Origin: Burkholderiales bacterium
GTDB taxonomy: Bacteria; Pseudomonadota; Gammaproteobacteria; Burkholderiales; SG8-39
DNA: 64,000 nt
Direction of reading: 5' to 3'
Assembly: GCA_027493935.1 (NCBI GenBank)
Contig: JAOSJV010000012.1
Coordinates: 1 to 64,000, forward strand
Part shown: one piece after another, positions 19,185 to 28,504 of the stretch
Layout of the letters: the number at the start of each line of letters is the position of its first letter
How positions within the stretch are numbered: position 1 is the stretch's first letter
Notes under the pieces: model-generated
The model's database searches: none
Told to the model about the DNA's origin: nothing
The model's input: only the letters and a program-made list of their open reading frames with translations
Program-made: the position numbers and the translations under genes

Positions 19185-21337
19185 ATGGAAGTGTCATTCC
19201 ACGAGGAGATCAAGTCGCTGCGGCTCGGCGAGGGCGAGACCTTCCGCGGCGAGGGCATTCTCGCGGTCACCAAGGCGCTGCTCCAGTCGGGCGTGTCGTA
19301 CGTCGGCGGCTACCAGGGCGCGCCGGTGTCGCACCTGCTCGACGTGATGGTGCAGGCGCGCGAGCTCATGGACGAGCTCGGCGTGCACGTGGAATCGTGC
19401 TCGAACGAGGCTTCGGCGGCCGCGATGCTCGCCGCCTCGATCAACTACCCGGTGCGCGGCGCGGTCACCTGGAAGTCGATCGTCGGGACCAACGTCGCCG
19501 CCGACGCGCTCTCGAACCTCGCCTCGGCCGGCGTGGTCGGCGGCGCGCTCATCGTGCTCGGCGAGGACTACGGCGAGGGCGCGAGCGTGATCCAGGAGCG
19601 CAGCCACGCCTACGCGCTCAAGTCGTCGATGCTGCTCCTCGATCCGCGGCCGAGCCTGCCGCACATCGTGCGCATGGTCGAGAAGGGCTTCGAGCTCTCC
19701 GAGGCGTCGAACACGCCGGCGATGATGGAGCTCAGGATCCGCGCCTGCCACGTGCGCGGCGAGTTCGTCGCCAAGGCGAACCGCGCCTCCCCGATCTCCA
19801 CCCGCGCGCGCCTCGCGGGCCCGCCCGAGTTCGATTACGACCGGCTCGCGCACCCGCCGGCCACTTTCCGGCAGGAGAAGCTCAAGGCCGAGGTGCGGCT
19901 GCCGGCCGCGCGGCGCTTCATCGTCGAGCACGCCCTGAACGAGGTCTTCGGGCCGGTGCAGGGCGAGGTCGGGCTGATCGTCCAGGGCGGCCTGCACAAC
20001 AACTTGGTGCGGGCGCTGCAGCCGCTCGGCCTCGCCGACGCGTTCGGCGCGCTCGCGATCCCGACGCTCGTGCTGAACGTCGTTCATCCGCTCGTCGCGG
20101 AGGAGATCTCGCGGTTCTGCGCGGGCAAGGGCGCGGTGCTCGTGATCGAGGAAGGGCAGCCCGAGTTCATCGAGCAGGCGATCGCCACCATCCTGCGCCG
20201 CGCCGACCTGCAGGTGAAGCTGCACGGCAAGGACCTGCTCGCGCCGACCGGCGAGTACGCGGTGGAGACGATCCTGCGCGGGCTGGTCGGCCTGCTGGAA
20301 CGCCACCCGGACGGCGCGGCCGACCTCGCCGGCGGGCGGGCGTGGCTCGACAAGGTCGCGGCGTTGCGCAGCGCGGCGGACGCCGAGCTCGGCGAGCCGC
20401 TGCCGCCGCGGCCGCCCTCGTTCTGCATCGGCTGCCCCGAGCGTCCGGTGTTCGCGGCGCTGAAGCTCGCCGAGCGCGAGACCGGAAGAGTGCACGTCGC
20501 GGGCGACATCGGCTGCCATGCGTTCGCCACCTTCGCGCCCCTTCTCGCTCGGCAACCTCGATCCTCGGCTACGGCATGAGCCTCGCGAGCGCCGCCGGCG
20601 TCAAGAACCTCATGTCGCGCCGGCCGGTCGCGATCATGGGCGACGGGGGCTTCTGGCACAACGGACTGCTCTCGGGCGTGACTTCGGCGCTGCTGAACAA
20701 GGGCGACGGCGTGCTCGTCGTGATGAAGAACGGGTATTCCTCGGCGACCGGCACGCAGGAGCTGCTCTCCACGCCGCCGGAGGACCTGCGGCGCACGCTC
20801 GCCGGCAAGAGCGCCGCGCACGGCGACGTCACGATCGAGAAGACGCTCGAGGGTATGGGTGTGCGCTGGCTGCGGCGGGTGAACAACTACCGCGTGAGCG
20901 ACGTCGCGAAGACGCTGCGCGAGGCGCTCACCACGACCTACCGGGGCCTCAAGGTCATCGTCGCCGAGGGCGAGTGCCAGCTCGAGCGCCAGCGGCGGCT
21001 GCGCCCGCAGGTGGCAGAGCGGCTCAAGCGCGGCGAGCGCGTGGTGCGCGAGCGCTTCGGCGTGGACGAGGACGTGTGCACCGGCGATCACTCGTGCGTG
21101 CGCCTGTCCGGCTGCCCCTCGCTCACGGTGAAGCCGGCCGCCGACCCGCTGAAGGTCGATCCGGTGGCCTACGTCAACAGCGGATGCGTGGGCTGCGGGC
21201 TGTGCGGCGAGGTGGCGCACGCGGCGGTGCTGTGCCCGTCGTTCTTCCGCGCCGAGATCGTGCAGAACCCGCGCGGGTGGGATCGCTTCGCGCACCGAGT
21301 GCGAAGCGCGGTGATCGGCTGGCTGCAGCCGGCATGA
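19185..21337 (+). CDS. iorA: Indolepyruvate ferredoxin oxidoreductase alpha subunit, copy 2 (frameshifts)
   Basis: A second TPP-dependent alpha subunit with the same domain order as copy 1 but clearly diverged over most of its length (for example HLLDVMVQARELMDELGVHVES in place of HMMDVLNDARDILDELGIHVET). TPP motif: GDGGFWHNGLLSG...MKNGYSSATG. Two extra C bases at about 20538 and 20562 disrupt ATFAPFSLGN-SILGYG; corrected length is 716 aa. The C-terminal Fe-S domain is nucleotide-identical to copy 1. It starts 91 bp after copy 1, and iorB starts 91 bp after it, each spacer with the same 61-bp repeat. Confidence 0.87.
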
Positions 21338-21398
21338 ACGAACATATGCCGCGGAGACGCAGGGCACGCGGAGAACCGATCTCTGCGCCCCCCGCGCC
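20971..21398 (+). repeat. 428-bp perfect direct repeat, copy 2
   Basis: Identical to 18727-19154. It covers the 3' 367 bp of iorA2 and 61 bp of the spacer to iorB. The identical spacer as well as coding sequence means the identity is not due to protein-level selection. Confidence 0.95.
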
Positions 21399-21428
21399 TC
21401 TGCGGCTAGGTCTTCTCGAGGTGCCATC

Positions 21429-22978
21429 ATGAACACGATGACCGAAGCGAAACGCGTTGCCCAGCAGGGCCAGGAGGGGTTGCCCGCGCGGCCGCTCACG
21501 ATTCTGGTCGCCGCGCTCGGCGGCGAGGGCGGCGGCGTGCTCGCCGAGTGGCTGGTGGATGCCGCGACCGCGAGCGGCTTCCCGGTGCAGAGCACGTCGA
21601 TCCCGGGCGTCGCGCAGCGCACCGGCGCGACGACCTACTACGTCGAGATCTATCCGGCGACCGCCGACCGGCTCGGCGGCCGCACGCCGGTGCTCGCGCT
21701 GACGCCCTCGCCGGGCAACGTCGATCTGATGGTCGCCTCGGAGTTCGTCGAGGCCGGCCGCGCGATGCAGGCGGGCTATGTCAGTCCGGAGCGAACTACT
21801 CTCGTCGCCTCGACGCACCGCGTGTACACCGTCGCCGAGAAGGCGGCCATGGGCGACGGCCGCTACGACACCGAGCGCCTGCGCAAGGCGGCCGAGACGC
21901 TCGCGCGCCGCGCCATCCTGCTCGACATGGCAGATCTCGCGCGCCAGTCGGACACCGTGATCAACGCAGTGATGTTCGGCGCCATGGCGGGCTCCGGCGT
22001 GCTGCCGCTCGCGCGCGAGGCGTGCGAGAGCGCGATCCGCAAGCAGGGCAAGGGCACGGAAGCGAGCCTGCGCGGCTTCGCCGCCGGCTACGCGCACGCT
22101 GCCGGCACCGCGCCGCCCGCGCCGGCGCCCGACGGAAGCGCTGGCGCGGCCAGGCGGTCGAGCGCGTGCGCGCGTCCTTCCCGCCGCAGACGCATCGCCT
22201 GATCGAGGAAGGCGTCGCGCGCGTGCGCGACTTCCAGGACCGCGCCTACGCCGACCTGTACGTGCAGCGCCTCGCGCCGGTGCTCGCCGCCGACCAGCGC
22301 GCGGACGGCGCGGCCGGCGGATACAAGCTCACGAGCGAGACCGCGCGCTTCCTCGCGCTCTGGATGAGCTACGAGGACATCATCCGCGTCGCCGACCTCA
22401 AGACGCGGCGCGCGCGCTTCGAGCGGGTGCGCAGCGAGGTCGGGGCAAAGCCCGAGGAGCCGATCGTCATCGTCGAGTACCTCAAGCCCGGCGTCGAGGA
22501 GATCTGCTCGATCCTGCCGCGCGCGCTCGCGCGCCCCGTGCTCGCCTGGGCCGAGCGCACCGGCCGCCCGCTCAACTTCGGCATGCACCTCAAGACCACG
22601 ACCGTTTCCGGCTACCTGCTGCTGCGCTCGCTCGCGTGGCTGCGGCCGCTCAGACGCATGACCTCGCGCTACGGCGAGGAGCAGGCGCGCATCGAGCGCT
22701 GGCTCGCGGCGGTGGTCAAGGCTGCCGAAGCAGACGGCGCACTCGCCCTGGAGATCGCCGAGTGCGCGCGCCTCGTCAAGGGCTACGGCGACACCCACCG
22801 CCGCGGCTGGGGCAACTTCGAGCGCATCCTCGCGACCCTGGCCGAGGGCGAGCCCGCGCCTTCGCCTGGCGACCGCGCCGCCGCGATCCGCAAGGCGCGC
22901 CTCGCGGCGCTCGCCGATCCGGAGGGTAAGGCGCTCGCGAAGGAGATCGGGGAGGCCAAGCCGGTGGTGGCTGGCTGA
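21429..22978 (+). CDS. iorB: Indolepyruvate oxidoreductase beta subunit with C-terminal extension (frameshift)
   Basis: The gamma/beta-type subunit of the 2-oxo-acid:ferredoxin oxidoreductase. The N-terminal half (about 25-215) is the POR/KOR gamma domain: LVAALGGEGGGVLAEWL, IPGVAQRTGATTYYVEI and NVDLMVASEFVEAGRA. The C-terminal half, from VRASFPPQTHRLIEEGVARVRDFQD to RGWGNFERILATL, is the extra domain (DUF6537-like) typical of proteobacterial IorB. One base is missing at about 22135 (near GACGGAAGCG) between the halves; corrected length is 516 aa. Only one beta gene serves two alpha genes. Confidence 0.85.
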
Positions 22979-23009
22979 GGCCGAAGAAGGCCGAGCTGAT
23001 GGGCGAGGA

Positions 23010-23897
23010 ATGAAGCCCTTCTCCCTCGAGCACGCGATCCGCTTCTCGCACTGCGATCCCGGCGGGATCGTCTACTTCCCGCATTTCTTCGAGATGATCT
23101 ACGTGACGGTCGAGGACTGGTTCGACCGCGCGATCGAGCCGGAATTCGAGTCGCGTCTGCGCAGCCGCCAGATCGGCTTTCCGACCGTCAACACGCAGTG
23201 CGCGTTCTACCGGCCGAGCCGGGTCGGCGACCGCCTGTCGATGCATCTCTCGATCGCGCGGCTCGGCCGCAGCTCGGTCGAGTTCGTGCTGTCGGGACGC
23301 TCCGGCGACGAGGAGCGCCTGCGCGCCCGGCACCTCATCGCGCTAGTCTCGCTTGACACGCTGCGCGCGATTCCGATCCCCGAGGAGCTGCGCGCGCGCA
23401 TGGCGCCCTACGTCGCCGGCGGCGCGGACGCTCCGCTCGCCCGGCTGCCGGCGCCCGCCCCGACCCGGTCGGCCACGGTGTTCCCGACCGAGTACCCGAT
23501 CCGCTTCTCGCACTGCGACCCCGGCGGCATCGTGCACTTCCCGCGTTTCTTCGACATGATCAACGCCGCCGCCGAGGACTGGTTCGGCGAGGCGCTCGGC
23601 ATCCAGTTCGACGCCATGCACATGGGCAAGCGCGTAGGCGTGCCGATCGTGGACACGCAGTGCGAGTTCTACAAGCCGTGCCGCATCGGCGAGCGGCTGG
23701 TGCTCGAGCTCTCGGTGGCCCGGCTCGGGCGCGCCTCGTTCGAGCTCACGCTCTCGGGCAAGATCGACGGCGAGGAGCGCATCCGGGCGCGCAACGTGCG
23801 CGCGATGATGTCGCTCGAGAGCTACCGCGCCATCCCGATTCCGGACGACCTGCGCGAACGGATGCTGCCCTACGTCGCCGCGCCGGCGGGCGCGTGA
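23010..23897 (+). CDS. Tandem double-hotdog thioesterase (4HBT family)
   Basis: A 295-aa protein made of two complete 4-hydroxybenzoyl-CoA-thioesterase-type hotdog domains in a row (about 5-140 and 158-292). Each carries the active-site loop IRFSHCDPGGIV with the catalytic aspartate, then DWF, a TQC-FY strand, and ends with RAIPIP and a MLPYVA/MAPYVA motif. 4HBT enzymes are normally 130-150-aa single-domain proteins that oligomerise, so this is a covalent dimer with both active sites apparently intact. It follows iorB by 31 bp and plausibly hydrolyses the aryl-acetyl-CoA product of the IOR or another aromatic acyl-CoA. Confidence 0.85.
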   Translation: MKPFSLEHAIRFSHCDPGGIVYFPHFFEMIYVTVEDWFDRAIEPEFESRLRSRQIGFPTVNTQCAFYRPSRVGDRLSMHLSIARLGRSSVEFVLSGRSGDEERLRARHLIALVSLDTLRAIPIPEELRARMAPYVAGGADAPLARLPAPAPTRSATVFPTEYPIRFSHCDPGGIVHFPRFFDMINAAAEDWFGEALGIQFDAMHMGKRVGVPIVDTQCEFYKPCRIGERLVLELSVARLGRASFELTLSGKIDGEERIRARNVRAMMSLESYRAIPIPDDLRERMLPYVAAPAGA

Positions 23898-23901
23898 GCG
23901 C

Positions 23902-24494
23902 ATGCGCGTCGCCGTCATCGGCGCAACCGGCGTGCTGGGGCGACGCGTGCTGCCGGCGCTCGCCGCGCGCGGGTACGGGGTCGTTGCGATCGCGCGCGAT
24001 CCGGGCCGGGTGCAGGCGCGCGACGGACGCATTCGCGCGGTGCGCGGGGACATTCTCGAGCCGGCGGACCGCGCCGAAGAAAATGCGCCACTCGCGCGGG
24101 CGCCGAACCTCGCCTCGGCGGCCGACATGGAGACGCCGGTGCGCGCCGCACCGCCCGACCGGGTGATCCTGCGCGGGGGACTCTTCCACGGCCCCGGCAC
24201 CGGCCACCGGGCGGCGACTATGCGTCGCTCGTGCACGTCGAAGACAGGGCCGCGGCGGTCGTTCTCGCTACGGAGTCGCGCCTCGCACGCGAGACGCTCA
24301 ACGTCGTCGACGATGCGCCGGTGACCTACGCCGAGCTCTTCACCCGTCTCCCGCGCCTGCATGGCGCGCCGCCGCCGGCGCCCGGCGGGGCGCCCGGCCT
24401 CGCGAGGTTCCGCGCGTCGACCGCGCGCATGCGCCACCGCCTGGGCCGGGCGCCGCGCTACCCAGGCTGCCGCAGCGGCTGGACTGCGTCGTAG
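23902..24494 (+). pseudogene. NAD-dependent epimerase/dehydratase-like remnant
   Basis: The N-terminus is a clear Rossmann fold, MRVAVIGATGVLGRRVLPAL, reaching RAVRGDILEPADRA at about residue 55. It then jumps to ENAPLARAPNLASAADME and DRVILRGGLFHGPGTG, features that in related sugar-epimerase-like proteins lie some 60-70 residues further on. The Tyr-x3-Lys region is therefore absent. A frameshift near 24220 separates VHVEDRAAAVVLATES and DDAPVTYAELF. A large internal deletion plus a frameshift make a working enzyme unlikely. It starts 4 bp after the thioesterase. Confidence 0.65.
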
Positions 24495-24525
24495 CGCGCG
24501 CCCGGCCCCACGGCGCCCGCCGCGG

Positions 24526-24616
24526 CGTCATTCCCGCGGAAGTGCGCGCGGGACCACACTCTGCGGCGCCCGTCGCCGATCACCCCGCTTGGGGAGCAGG
24601 CTGCGCGGGGATGACG
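24526..24616. repeat. GTCATTCC-type inverted repeat
   Basis: CGTCATTCCCGCG (24526-24538) and CGCGGGGATGACG (24604-24616) are inverted arms with 12 of 13 positions matching. CGTCATTCC-ended palindromes are a widespread class of intergenic repeat. It fills the gap between the epimerase remnant and the convergent MetE-like gene, where it could also act in termination. Confidence 0.6.
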
Positions 24617-24619
24617 CAC

Positions 24620-25732
24620 CTACCCCCAGATCGCGCGCGCAGCCTCGACGCAGAGCCTCAGCTTCGCGCGCTCGTCTGCTTCGCTGACCGGGTTGCCGCC
24701 CATGGTGCTCGCGAAGCCGCACTGCGGGCTGATCGCGAGGCGCGCGGGATCGATGAACCTCGCCGCCTCGTCGGCACGGCGCTCGAGCGTCTCGAGCGGC
24801 TCGAGCTGCGGGACCTTGGAGCTCACCAGGCCGAGCACCACGCCCTTCCCCTTGGGGACGAGCCGCAGCGGCGCGAAGTCGCCCGCGCGCGGTGTGTCGA
24901 ACTCGAGCAGGAAATGGTTGACGCGCGCGCGCTGGAAGAGCTTTTCCGCCACCGATTCGTAGCCGCCCTCGGCGAGGTACTTGCCCTTGTAGTTGCCGCG
25001 GCACATGTGCACGCCGACCACCATCTCCGGCGGGATGCCCTGCACGGCCTGGTTGATCGCCTCGACGTAGAGGTCGGCGAGCCGGTCCGGATCCTCGCCG
25101 TCGGCCTTCACCCGCGCGCGCGCGGCGGGGTCGCAGAGCGCGGCCAGCGCGACCTCGTCGAGCTGCACGTAGCGTGCGCCGGCCGCCGCAAGATCCCTGA
25201 TCTCGGCCTGGAACACCTTGCCGAGATCGGCGAAGAACTCGGCCGGATCGCGATACGCGCCGGGGTCGGCATAGTGCTTGCCGCGCCAGAAGTGCATCGT
25301 CGAGGGCGAGGGCATCGTGACCTTGGGCGTCGCGCGCGTGACGCCGGCGACGAACCGGTACTCGTCGAGCGTGATCGGCGCGCTGCGCCGCACGCGGCCG
25401 CTCACATGCGGCGTGGTGAAGTCGGCCTCGTGGCCGTGATCGTCATGGAACTTGAAGAGCGCCTCGCGCACGGTGAGGCCCTCGGTCAGGAACACGAAGC
25501 GCGCCCAGTAGGAAACGCGCCGGAACTCGCCGTCGGTGACGACATCGAGGCCGCATTCCTCCTGCAGCCGCACTACGTCGCGAATCGCCTCGTCCTGGAT
25601 CGCGCCGAACGCGGCGTCGTCGATCTCGCCCGCCGCGTGCTGGCGAAACGCCTGGCGCAGCTTCGCCGGCCTGAGCAGGCTGCCGATGTGGTCGGCGCGG
25701 AACGGCGGACGGCCGTCGGGCTGGATCGTCAT
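24620..25732 (-). CDS. Cobalamin-independent methionine synthase II (MetE C-terminal)-like protein
   Basis: A 370-aa protein related to the C-terminal catalytic barrel of MetE. It starts FRADHIGSLLRP, contains VVTDGEFRR, and has the zinc-ligand pattern His242-Cys244 (VGVHMCRGN) and Cys338 (ISPQCGF). It lacks the N-terminal MetE domain. Stand-alone members of this family transfer methyl or alkyl groups between thiols and small substrates; methionine synthesis is only one possibility. It is divergent from the TetR gene with 60 bp between start codons, which contain a palindromic operator, so it is likely TetR-controlled. Confidence 0.8.
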   Translation of the reverse strand: MTIQPDGRPPFRADHIGSLLRPAKLRQAFRQHAAGEIDDAAFGAIQDEAIRDVVRLQEECGLDVVTDGEFRRVSYWARFVFLTEGLTVREALFKFHDDHGHEADFTTPHVSGRVRRSAPITLDEYRFVAGVTRATPKVTMPSPSTMHFWRGKHYADPGAYRDPAEFFADLGKVFQAEIRDLAAAGARYVQLDEVALAALCDPAARARVKADGEDPDRLADLYVEAINQAVQGIPPEMVVGVHMCRGNYKGKYLAEGGYESVAEKLFQRARVNHFLLEFDTPRAGDFAPLRLVPKGKGVVLGLVSSKVPQLEPLETLERRADEAARFIDPARLAISPQCGFASTMGGNPVSEADERAKLRLCVEAARAIWG

Positions 25733-25764
25733 CGTCTCTGCCTCCTCGATCGTGGGTCTTGCGG

Positions 25765-25784
25765 ATTCTATCGCGGTATAGAAT
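25765..25784. promoter_or_regulatory. TetR operator O1
   Basis: ATTCTAT-CGCGGT-ATAGAAT, a perfect 7-bp inverted repeat with a 6-bp spacer between the divergent MetE-like and tetR start codons. Its right arm lies in TATAGAAT, which looks like the tetR -10 element only 8 bp from the ATG; binding would block tetR itself. Confidence 0.7.
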
Positions 25785-25792
25785 GGAGCGTC

Positions 25793-26434
25793 ATGCCGCG
25801 CCGCGCCCGCCCCGCCCGCAAGCGCCGCGCCGCCGAGACCACCGCGGCGGCGGCGCGCGTGTTCGCCGAGCGCGGCTACCATGGCGCGACGACGCAGGAC
25901 ATCGCCGACGTGCTCGGCATCCGCCAGGCGAGCCTCTACTATTACTTCCGCTCGAAGGAGGCAGCGCTCGAGGAGGTGTGCCTCGACGGGGTCGGCGCCT
26001 ACGTCGCGCGCGCCGCGGCGATCATGCGCGGGCCCGGCAGCGCGGCCGACAAGCTCGCGCAACTGGTCCGCCACCACATCGCGCCGTGGCGCGACCGGGC
26101 GGACTTCACGCGCGTGTTCCTGCGCGAGCGGCATAACCTGCCCGACGCGAGCCGCCACCGGGTCGGCCGCTACGCACGCCGCTACGAGCGGATCTTCCAG
26201 CAGGTGCTCGAGGCCGGGGTCGCCGCGGGCGAGTTCCGTCGCGACCTCGACTGCCGCATCGCGACGCTCGGCGCGATCGGCATGTGCAACGCCGCCTCCG
26301 CGTGGTACGGCGTCGAGCCGGGCGCGACGCTCGAGCGCATCGCCGGCGTCTTCGCCGCGCTGCTGCTCGAGGGTGTGCGCACGCCGATGATGCGGCGCAC
26401 CAGCGCGCGCAGCGGCGCGCGCCGCCGAGGTTGA
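25793..26434 (+). CDS. TetR-family transcriptional regulator
   Basis: A 213-aa regulator. The N-terminal HTH is at about residues 12-58 (TTAAAARVFAERGYHGATTQDIADVLG, ASLYYYFRSKEAAL), followed by a helical ligand-binding domain with a TetR_C-like FLRERHNLP segment. It starts [12 protein letters not shown] with a basic tail. The palindrome just upstream and its near copy after the stop codon are most simply its operators, making it an autoregulated repressor of the MetE-like gene on one side and the acyl-CoA ligase-liv operon on the other. The ligand is probably an acyl-CoA or aromatic acid, by context. Confidence 0.88.
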   Translation: MPRRARPARKRRAAETTAAAARVFAERGYHGATTQDIADVLGIRQASLYYYFRSKEAALEEVCLDGVGAYVARAAAIMRGPGSAADKLAQLVRHHIAPWRDRADFTRVFLRERHNLPDASRHRVGRYARRYERIFQQVLEAGVAAGEFRRDLDCRIATLGAIGMCNAASAWYGVEPGATLERIAGVFAALLLEGVRTPMMRRTSARSGARRRG

Positions 26435-26460
26435 TTCTATAGCACTATAGATAGAGAATC
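26433..26460. promoter_or_regulatory. TetR operator O2
   Basis: ATTCTAT-AGCACT-ATAGATA repeats O1 with the same 6-bp spacing (left arm identical, right arm 5 of 7), inside a wider GATTCT...AGAATC. It lies between the tetR stop and the acyl-CoA ligase start. Confidence 0.6.
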
Positions 26461-26496
26461 GCGGGCAGGGACGGATATCAGCGGGAGGAAGCGCGA

Positions 26497-28469
26497 GTGC
26501 AGCGTGACGCGGCGGCGTGGTACACGGAGCTGCGCGGGAAGAACGCGCCGCTTCTCGTCGTCGAACGCGCGCGGCGCGAGCCGGACGCGGTGGCCTACCG
26601 CGCGAAGCATCTCGGCCTGTACCGCAGCCGCACCTGGCGCGAGTACGCCGGGCTCGTCGCGCGCAGCGCGCGCGGCCTCGCGGCGCTCGGGCTCGCGCCC
26701 GGCGAGCGCATCGCGATCATGGGCGACGCGTGCGAGGAGTGGATCCTTTGCGATCTCGGCGCGCAGGCGCTCGGCGCGATCACCTACGGCATCTACCCGA
26801 CCGCGTCGGCGGCCGAGGTCGAGTATCAGATGCGCGACGGCGGCGCCGCGATCTTCGTCGCCGAGAACCAGGAGTACATCGACAAGATCCTGCCCTACGC
26901 GGATGCGCTGCCGCAGCTCCGCTGGATCGTGGTGATCGACGACTCGGCGATGTACGCCTACGACCATCGCAAGCTCAGGACCTTCGCCGAGCTCTACGAG
27001 CTCGGCGGCGAGCCCGGCATCGACGAACTCGAGCGGCTCGCGCGCGCGGTGGACCCGGCGGCGGGCGCGTTCATCGTGTACACCTCGGGGACCTCCGGCA
27101 ACCCGAAGGGCGCGCTGATCGCGCACGGCGCGCATCTCGCCGCGGCGGCGAACATGGTGCTGCACTACCCGACGCTCGCCGAGCGAGCGCACCGCACGGT
27201 CGCCTACCTTCCGCTGTGCCACATTTTCGGGCGCGACATCGCGGTGACCCTACCGCTCCTGTCGCGCATGGTGACGCACTTCGGCGAGAGCCTGGAGGAT
27301 CTGCCGCAGACGCTCTTCGAGGTGGCGCCGACGGTGCTCTTCACGGTGCCGCGCTACCTGCAGAAGTTCGCATCCCACGTGCTGGTGGGGATCGCCGGCA
27401 CCTCGCCCCCTGAAGCGCGCTGCGTACGAGCTCGCGGTGAGCGTCGGCCGCCGCCGCGTCCGGGCGCTGTGGGACGGGCGTGCGGGCCCCGATCCTGCCT
27501 ACGTGCTCGCGCGGCTCGCGGTATTCCGGCCGCTGCTCAACAAGCTCGGCCTCGACCAGCTCGAGCTCCTGGTCGCGGGGGAGCGCCGCTGCCGCCCGAC
27601 ACGATGGCGCTCTGGCAGATCTGGGGCGTGAACGCGATGGAGCTCTACGGCCAGACCGAGACGGCCGGCGGCATCATCACCGGGCAGCGCGGGCGCTTCC
27701 CGCGGCCGGGCAGCGTCGGCGACGCGCCGCCCGGCTGGGAAGTGAAGCTCGCCGAGGGGCGAGGCAAACCGCGGCGAGATCCTGGTGCGCAGCCCCGATC
27801 TGTTCGAAGGCTACTGGGGGCAACCCCGAGGCGACGCGCGAGACCAAGAGCGCGGACGGCTGGCTGCGCACCGGCGACGTCGGCGAGTGGATCCCCACTG
27901 CTCTCAAGGAGGGGACCACCACCCCGGCGGCTTCGCCGCCACCTCCTCGGGGAGGAGGGGATATGCCGCGGCGCGAGCTGCGGCTCGTCGACCGCGTGCG
28001 CGATTTCATCGTCACCTCGGGCGGCAAGACGCTGTCGCCGTCCTACATCGAAAACCTTCTGCGCGCGAGCCCGTATGTCGCCGAGGTCATGGTGATCGGC
28101 CACGGCCGCAAGTACCTCACCGCCCTGGTGGAGATCGACTTCGACACCGTGTCGGACTGGGCGCGCGCCCGCAACATCGCCTACACGGGGTTCACCAACC
28201 TCGCCCAGAACGCGGAGGTGCACGGCCTGATCGAGCAGGAGATCGGGCGCGCGAACGGCGCGCTCGCCCGCGTCGAGCAGGTGAAGCGCTTCCGCATCCT
28301 GCCAAAGGCGCTCGATCCCGAGGAGGAGGGCGAGCCGGTCACGCCGACGCGCAAGGTGAAGCGCGCGCTCATGATCGAGCGCTACCGCGAGCTCGTCGAG
28401 GCGATGTACGACCACCGCGAGGAGCAGCTGCTCGCAGCGGGCGCGGGCGACGTGCTCGGCCCGGAGTAG
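26497..28469 (+). CDS. Long-chain/aryl acyl-CoA ligase with in-frame repeat insertion (four frameshifts)
   Basis: AMP-forming acyl-CoA synthetase of the FadD15 type. Motifs: phosphate loop YTSGTSGNPKGALIAHG (about 190-206), LPLCHIFGRD, MELYGQTETAGGI (motif II), WLRTGDVGEW and the C-terminal VTSGGKTLSPSYIEN and PTRKVKR. The GTG start at 26497 follows GGGAGGAAG. Four homopolymer indels (27406-27410 extra C, about 27578 missing G, about 27760 extra G, about 27818 extra G) break the frame; net correction gives 656 aa. Unusually, about 25 residues rich in Pro and Gly follow GDVGEWI, encoded by a REP-like palindrome (27915-27960). It heads the Liv import operon. Confidence 0.8.
27915..27960 (+). 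repeat. REP-like double palindrome R2, inside a coding region
   Basis: ACCACCACCCC, GGCGGC-TTC-GCCGCC (27926-27940), CCTCCTC-GGG-GAGGAGG (27942-27958). It matches R1 and R3 in order and spacing. It lies within the acyl-CoA ligase gene and is translated without a stop as TTTPAASPPPPRGGG. Confidence 0.75.
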
Positions 28470-28504
28470 AATCCAATGCAGGTTCCATCGAGGAGGAGGT
28501 GCAC

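Noticed and set aside
24620..25732. Methionine synthase MetE
   Set aside because: Only the C-terminal barrel is present (370 aa against about 750), and the neighbours are catabolic. It is kept as a MetE-like protein of open function.
27406..27821. Programmed frameshifting in the acyl-CoA ligase and other broken genes
   Set aside because: There are several shifts of both signs per gene, at ordinary G or C runs, with no slippery heptamer and no downstream pseudoknot pattern. Sequencing error is simpler.
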